Assembly: GCF_023634845.1 (NCBI RefSeq)
Contig: NZ_JAMLJL010000012.1
Coordinates: 1-64,000, forward strand
DNA: 64,000 bases
Origin: Flavobacterium amniphilum
GTDB lineage: Bacteria; Bacteroidota; Bacteroidia; Flavobacteriales; Flavobacteriaceae
Direction: 5' to 3'
The notes under the pieces are model-generated. The model did not search any database. It was not told where the DNA came from and saw only the letters and a program-made list of their open reading frames with translations. Shown piece after piece: positions 59,501-64,000 of this stretch. Each line of letters opens with the position of its first letter. The first letter of the stretch is position 1. The position numbers and the translations under genes were made by a program.

Positions 59501-60430
59501 TTAAAACACCATCACCAAAGCTAAGATCGACGACAGCAAAAAAGTACTCAAAGCCAACACTTTAAGCTGTGGATCCAATCTGCGGTTATCATCACACAAA
59601 TAGACAACTCTCAAGTGTCTCATTAAAGGGAAATATGCAGCTAAAAAAGCATACTGATCCCAACGGAAACCTACATTATTGTAAATTACTGCAAAAATCA
59701 AAACCAGGATCATCGCACCTCCAACCAGAAAAAAATGATAGATTTTAGCTTTCTGCCCGCCCATTTTTACAACCAAAGTGTTTTTCCCGGCTTTTGCATC
59801 AGATAATTCATCGCGCATATTGTTAAGATTTAGCACACCGGCACTTAACATTCCGATGGCGCAGGCAGGCAATACCAATTGCCAGTCAAACTGTTTGGAA
59901 TACAGAAAATTCACCCCCAAAGTACTCACCAATCCGAAGAAAACAAATACAAAAACATCTCCGAAACCTTTGTAACCATAAGCTGAATCACCAACTGTGT
60001 ATTTAATCGCCGAAGCAATTGCCACAATTCCCAAAATCAGGAAGAATAATGAAAAAAGCAGGTATTTGTCGGTAAATGCAATGTAAATCAGTAAAACAGC
60101 GCACAAAAAAGTAAGCAAAGCTGTCAAATACATGGCTTTTTTCATGGCATCAGGAGAGATAACACCGCTTTGAATGGCACGTTGAGGACCAACACGGTCA
60201 TCATTATCGGTTCCTTTTACACCGTCACCGTAATCGTTTGCAAAATTGGACAATACCTGAAAACCAACTGTGGTCAGAATCGCCAAAATAAAAATCCGCC
60301 AGTCAAAAACCTGCGTTGGTGTTAATACATTATTTGTTGGGTTATTCAGTGCGTACAGACTTCCCACCAATATTCCGGAAACCGAAAGGGGTAAAGTTCT
60401 CAATCGGGCCGCTTCAATCCAGTGTTTCAT
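59501..60430 (-). CDS. menA: 1,4-Dihydroxy-2-naphthoate polyprenyltransferase
   Basis: A 309-residue UbiA-superfamily membrane enzyme with eight or nine helices. The prenyl-diphosphate motif NDYGDGVKGTDNDD lies in NFANDYGDGVKGTDNDDRVG, and the second aspartate-rich motif NNMRDELSDAKAGKNTL follows. It attaches the polyprenyl side chain to DHNA in menaquinone biosynthesis. It overlaps the GH92 gene by 4 nt, so the two are translationally coupled. Confidence 0.95.
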   Translation of the reverse strand: MKHWIEAARLRTLPLSVSGILVGSLYALNNPTNNVLTPTQVFDWRIFILAILTTVGFQVLSNFANDYGDGVKGTDNDDRVGPQRAIQSGVISPDAMKKAMYLTALLTFLCAVLLIYIAFTDKYLLFSLFFLILGIVAIASAIKYTVGDSAYGYKGFGDVFVFVFFGLVSTLGVNFLYSKQFDWQLVLPACAIGMLSAGVLNLNNMRDELSDAKAGKNTLVVKMGGQKAKIYHFFLVGGAMILVLIFAVIYNNVGFRWDQYAFLAAYFPLMRHLRVVYLCDDNRRLDPQLKVLALSTFLLSSILALVMVF

Positions 60431-62706
60431 TTTTTATTTGGTTTATCAGACATATAAAATACTAATTCCCCCCCATTCATTATTTCATCATGGAGGATGT
60501 AGTTTCTTTTTAATTCGATTCCGTTAAGCAAAACTGATTTTACATAAACGTTTTTATCGCTTTGCTTTTTAGTTGTTATTTTAAATTTTTTACCATTTTC
60601 CAGATTTATTTCAGCCTGGACAACATTAGGGCTTCCCAATGCATATTCAGGAGAACCCGGAGCTACCGGATAAAATCCTAAAGCCGAGAAAATATACCAA
60701 GCCGACATCTGACCGGCATCATCATTACCACACAAACCGTCAGTATTGGGTCCATACATGGTACTCAGTATCATTCTGACCCTTTCCTGTGTCTTATATG
60801 GTTTATCGGTCCAATTGTAAAGATACGGGATATGGTGCCCCGGTTCATTTCCGTGCACATAATTTCCAATGATTCCGTCACGTGTTATATCTTCATTCTT
60901 TTCAATATACTTATCGTCCAGTTTCATTGTAAACAACGAGTCAAGATGGGTCGTAAATTTTTCTTTTCCGCCCATCATTTCAATCAGTTGTTTTGGATTG
61001 TGCGGTACAAACAAACTATACGTCCATGAATTTACTTCAATAAAACCTTGTCCGTGCGTATCGAGCGGGTCAAATTTAGAAACAAATTCCCCATTACTGT
61101 TTCGAGGACGCATAAATTTTACTTTCGGATCAAAAAGATTCTGGAAATTATCTGCTCTTTTTAAATAAGCAGATTCGGTTTCTTTATCATTCAGTTTAGC
61201 TGCAATTTGGGCTATACACCAATCATCGTAAGCATATTCAAGTGTTGTTGAAGCCGAAGAACCGGTTTTATCTTCAACCGCATAACCTTTCTGTATGTAT
61301 TCATTTAGTCCGCCATAATATGTAACGTTAGAAGTAGCGACACAGGCGTCAAGGGCTTTTTTGGGATCAAATGTAAAGTTATTCTTCACAATCGCATCAG
61401 CAATAACCGGAACCGAATGATACCCGATCATACACCAGTTTTCATTTGAATAATGACTCCATACCGGCAGCATTTTATGGACACTTTGATCCTGATGCAC
61501 CAACATCGATTGAATCATATCATTGTTTCTTTTTGGTTGAATGATGTTATACAAAGGATGCAAACTTCGGAATGTATCCCAAAGTGAAAAAATCGTATAA
61601 TTAGTAAAACCTTCCGATTTATGAATATTTTGATCCAAACCACGGTAACTCTTATCAACATCTTCATAAACAACAGGACTTAACATCGTATGATACAAAG
61701 AAGTATAAAAAACCGTTTTATCATCTTTTGACAATGATTCAATCTGTACTTTTGATAATTCCTTGTTCCATTTTGCCTGAGTTTCCTTTTTTAAATCATC
61801 AAAGTTCCAGTGTGGTACCTCAGCATTCATATTCAGCATCGCTCCTTCCGTACTCACGGAAGACAAAGCCATTTTAACTTTTATCGTTTCATTTTCAGCA
61901 GTGTCAAAATCAAAGGCTATTTTGATGTTTTTTCCTGCTATTTCAGGGAAATTATCATTTTCATTGAATCTTCTGTAAAAACCGTTATAAACCTTTTGCT
62001 CATATTTTTTCTGATGATATGACTTAAAAGGTTTTGAAAATTTCATGGAAAAATATACCGTTCTGGTTCTTCCCCACCCGTTTGTCTGACGGTAACCTGT
62101 TATTGTTGAATCATTTTCAACCCTGACAAAAGTCCATACGTTTTTATCTTCATGGTTGTAAATATTATAAACCAGATCCAAGAGAATATGCGACTGATCA
62201 GACTTGGGAAACGTGTATTGGTGAAAACCAACTCTTTCTGAAGCTGTCAATTCAGCCAGAACATTGTAAGTATCCAGTTTTACTTTATAATATCCGGGTT
62301 GTGCTGATTCATTTACATGGGAAAAAGTCGAAAAAATACTATTTTGGGCATCATTTAAATTCAATTCCCCTACAACCGGCATAACCAGCAAATCGCCTAA
62401 ATCTGAATGACCGGTCCCGCTAAAATGAGTATGGGCAAATCCATGAATTTTGGTGTCATCATACTGGTAACCGGAACAATATTTATAGCTTTCGGAATTG
62501 TATTTACCGTTTTTAAACATGGCTTCTACATTCGTTTCCGGACTTAACTGAACCATTCCAAAAGGTGCAGCTGCTCCCGGAAAAGTGTGTCCCATATTTT
62601 TAGTTCCGATAAAAGGATTCACATACTGGATGTTATTCTTTTCTGGATTTTGTGAAAACACACTACAAACCGAAAAGAGTAAAACTAAAACCGAATTTAC
62701 CTTCAT
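60427..62706 (-). CDS. GH92 family alpha-mannosidase
   Basis: A 759-residue protein with a signal peptide (MKVNSVLVLLFSVCSVFSQ). The glycoside hydrolase 92 hallmarks are QYVNPFIGTKNMGHTFPGA at the start, the central IFSLWDTFRSLHPLYN and the late GNDDAGQMSAWYIFSALGFY. It is a calcium-dependent exo-alpha-mannosidase acting outside the cytoplasm or in the periplasm on mannan or N-glycans. Its place inside the men gene block, coupled to menA, is unusual because it has no part in quinone synthesis. Confidence 0.95.
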   Translation of the reverse strand: MKVNSVLVLLFSVCSVFSQNPEKNNIQYVNPFIGTKNMGHTFPGAAAPFGMVQLSPETNVEAMFKNGKYNSESYKYCSGYQYDDTKIHGFAHTHFSGTGHSDLGDLLVMPVVGELNLNDAQNSIFSTFSHVNESAQPGYYKVKLDTYNVLAELTASERVGFHQYTFPKSDQSHILLDLVYNIYNHEDKNVWTFVRVENDSTITGYRQTNGWGRTRTVYFSMKFSKPFKSYHQKKYEQKVYNGFYRRFNENDNFPEIAGKNIKIAFDFDTAENETIKVKMALSSVSTEGAMLNMNAEVPHWNFDDLKKETQAKWNKELSKVQIESLSKDDKTVFYTSLYHTMLSPVVYEDVDKSYRGLDQNIHKSEGFTNYTIFSLWDTFRSLHPLYNIIQPKRNNDMIQSMLVHQDQSVHKMLPVWSHYSNENWCMIGYHSVPVIADAIVKNNFTFDPKKALDACVATSNVTYYGGLNEYIQKGYAVEDKTGSSASTTLEYAYDDWCIAQIAAKLNDKETESAYLKRADNFQNLFDPKVKFMRPRNSNGEFVSKFDPLDTHGQGFIEVNSWTYSLFVPHNPKQLIEMMGGKEKFTTHLDSLFTMKLDDKYIEKNEDITRDGIIGNYVHGNEPGHHIPYLYNWTDKPYKTQERVRMILSTMYGPNTDGLCGNDDAGQMSAWYIFSALGFYPVAPGSPEYALGSPNVVQAEINLENGKKFKITTKKQSDKNVYVKSVLLNGIELKRNYILHDEIMNGGELVFYMSDKPNKK

Positions 62707-62728
62707 TTGAAAAATTTACTACTGAAAA

Positions 62729-63568
62729 TTATGGCAACCATTTTTTCTCGAAGTTTGGCTTACGCTTTTCAAGGAAAGCATCTCGTCCTTCTTTTGCTTC
62801 TTCTGTCATATATGCCAAACGGGTTGCTTCACCGGCGAACACTTGCTGTCCGACCATTCCGTCATCAGTCAGGTTCATTGCAAATTTCAGCATTTTGATC
62901 GAAGTTGGCGATTTCTCCAAAACTTCCTGAGCCCACTCATACGCAGTATCTTCTAACTCATCATGAGGAATAACCGCATTGACCATACCCATTTCAAAAG
63001 CCTCCTGAGCCGAATAGTTTCTGCCTAAAAAGAATATTTCACGGGCTTTTTTCTGACCCACCATTTTTGCTAAATATGCTGATCCGTAACCACCGTCAAA
63101 ACTGGTTACATCAGCATCAGTCTGTTTAAAAATAGCATGTTCCTTACTCGCTAAAGTCATATCACACACTACGTGTAACGAATGTCCGCCACCTACGGCC
63201 CATCCCGGAACCACACAAATAACAGCTTTTGGCATAAAACGGATTAAACGTTGAACTTCTAAAATATTTAACCGGTGGTAACCATCGTCACCAACATAAC
63301 CCTGATGACCACGTGCTTTTTGGTCTCCTCCGCTACAAAACGACCAAATACCGTCTTTTGAAGAAGGTCCTTCCGCCGAAAGCAAAACGACCCCAATTGA
63401 AGTATCTTCCTGTGCATCGTGAAAAGCCTGTAATAATTCTGCTGTGGTTTTAGGACGGAATGCATTTCGCACGTCCGGTCTGTTAAAAGCAATTCGGGCT
63501 ACTCCATTGCATTTTTTATACGTGATATCTTCAAATTCACGGGCGGTTTTCCATTCTATTTTACTCAT
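62729..63568 (-). CDS. menB: 1,4-Dihydroxy-2-naphthoyl-CoA synthase
   Basis: About 279 residues from ATG 63568 (MSKIEWKTAREFEDITYKK); a longer frame from 63601 adds no useful residues. It is a crotonase-fold enzyme: FCSGGDQKARG (oxyanion hole), VPGWAVGGGHSLHVVCD and QTDADVTSFDGGYGSAYL. The Asp of QTD, where Gly stands in bicarbonate-dependent enzymes (QTG), marks the bicarbonate-independent type. It closes the naphthoate ring in menaquinone synthesis. Confidence 0.95.
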   Translation of the reverse strand: MSKIEWKTAREFEDITYKKCNGVARIAFNRPDVRNAFRPKTTAELLQAFHDAQEDTSIGVVLLSAEGPSSKDGIWSFCSGGDQKARGHQGYVGDDGYHRLNILEVQRLIRFMPKAVICVVPGWAVGGGHSLHVVCDMTLASKEHAIFKQTDADVTSFDGGYGSAYLAKMVGQKKAREIFFLGRNYSAQEAFEMGMVNAVIPHDELEDTAYEWAQEVLEKSPTSIKMLKFAMNLTDDGMVGQQVFAGEATRLAYMTEEAKEGRDAFLEKRKPNFEKKWLP

Positions 63569-63833
63569 ATTTCTTATTATTATCAGATGCCTTGGTGCCA
63601 AAACAACCTTACATCCTTTGATTTGATTTATAATATCCTGTAAAAATACTTTATTTAGGCCAAACTCGAAAAGTGTTGTAAAAAGAAATCTTACAGAAGT
63701 CGTTATAAATGTTAAAATTTAAAAATTAACATCTGTTTTTTTGAAATCTAAATTCATTTTATTTAATTTTATACAACTGAAAATCAACATTTTATATGTT
63801 GCTAATATAGTTCACTGATTTATTAATTTAAAA

Positions 63834-64000
63834 ATGAAATTTTTGAAAAAAACTGTTTTAATTGCCGCTCTTACATTTAGTGCATTGCTTACAAGTTGTA
63901 ACAAAAAAGTAGATGAAGCTACTCAAGAACAAGTGCCAATGGAAGAAACCACTACGGAAGTTGTTGATAGTGTAAAAACTGATACAGTAGCCCCTATGGA
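63834..64000 (+). CDS. Lipoprotein (partial, runs off the window)
   Basis: The first 55 residues are visible. A basic hydrophobic leader (FLKKTVLIAALTFSALLTSC) gives a lipobox with Cys22, followed by a Lys/Glu/Thr-rich tether (NKKVDEATQEQVPMEETT). The downstream part is outside the window. The about 265-nt gap to menB is AT-rich with no other feature seen. The function cannot be told. Confidence 0.7.
   Translation, partial: MKFLKKTVLIAALTFSALLTSCNKKVDEATQEQVPMEETTTEVVDSVKTDTVAPM

Overview
The window reads as chromosome of a Flavobacteriaceae member, most likely Flavobacterium or a close relative. The signs are low GC, many lipoproteins with short LxxC-type lipoboxes, almost no Shine-Dalgarno sites, repeated Bacteroidota promoter elements of the form TAnnTTTG, a type IX secretion (T9SS) sorting domain on a secreted protease, a menaquinone pathway, and a tmRNA whose tag reads GENNYALAA. 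No rRNA or tRNA gene, insertion sequence, phage gene or CRISPR array was seen.

Layout. (1) 1-5.2 kb: short unrelated plus-strand genes (lipoproteins, an ASCH-domain lipoprotein, DUF4386, two zinc-ribbon/L7-L12-like proteins, a YcxB-like protein, an alpha/beta hydrolase). The first four gaps hold imperfect inverted repeats ending in CGTTA, resembling integron attC sites without an integrase. (2) 5.2-8.4 kb: an Lrp/AsnC regulator divergent from a dihydrodipicolinate-synthase-like enzyme, an LprI-like protein and a cyclase-family protein. (3) 8.4-36.2 kb: about 37 small genes, nearly all on the plus strand, many with signal peptides or lipoboxes. They include TPR proteins, a cytochrome c, a GT51 remnant, AraC/VOC, an NAGPA-like glycosidase, a lone MCE lipoprotein, transglutaminase, STM3941, DUF4241, GNAT, DUF2200, DUF1801 and a LytTR regulator next to an acyltransferase. 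(4) 36.2-47 kb: a duplicated PEGA-like lipoprotein pair with a shared structured leader, two gene remnants, a large uncharacterised protein, a membrane protein/YiiX hydrolase/winged-helix operon with a candidate operator, a Coq4-like protein and DUF1361. (5) 47-55.7 kb: M28 peptidase, an AlaDH/saccharopine-dehydrogenase-like enzyme, a class C beta-lactamase-fold lipoprotein, tmRNA, a large M4 metalloprotease with T9SS tail and an OmpA-like protein. (6) 56.3-63.6 kb, minus strand: menC, a TPR protein, a UPF0173 hydrolase, menA, a GH92 alpha-mannosidase and menB.

The most unusual structure is a set of three tandem arrays (17501-17710, 27500-27751, 42232-42462). They have unrelated sequences but the same 21-bp period and similar copy number (10, 12, 11), and each lies just downstream of a small uncharacterised gene. 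Other items worth a look are three 20-bp-spaced direct repeats between the LytTR gene and the acyltransferase, a shared ACTTTG-N5-CAAAG operator candidate, two copies of a GC-rich intergenic element, and a 7-bp repeat abutting the TTG start of menC.
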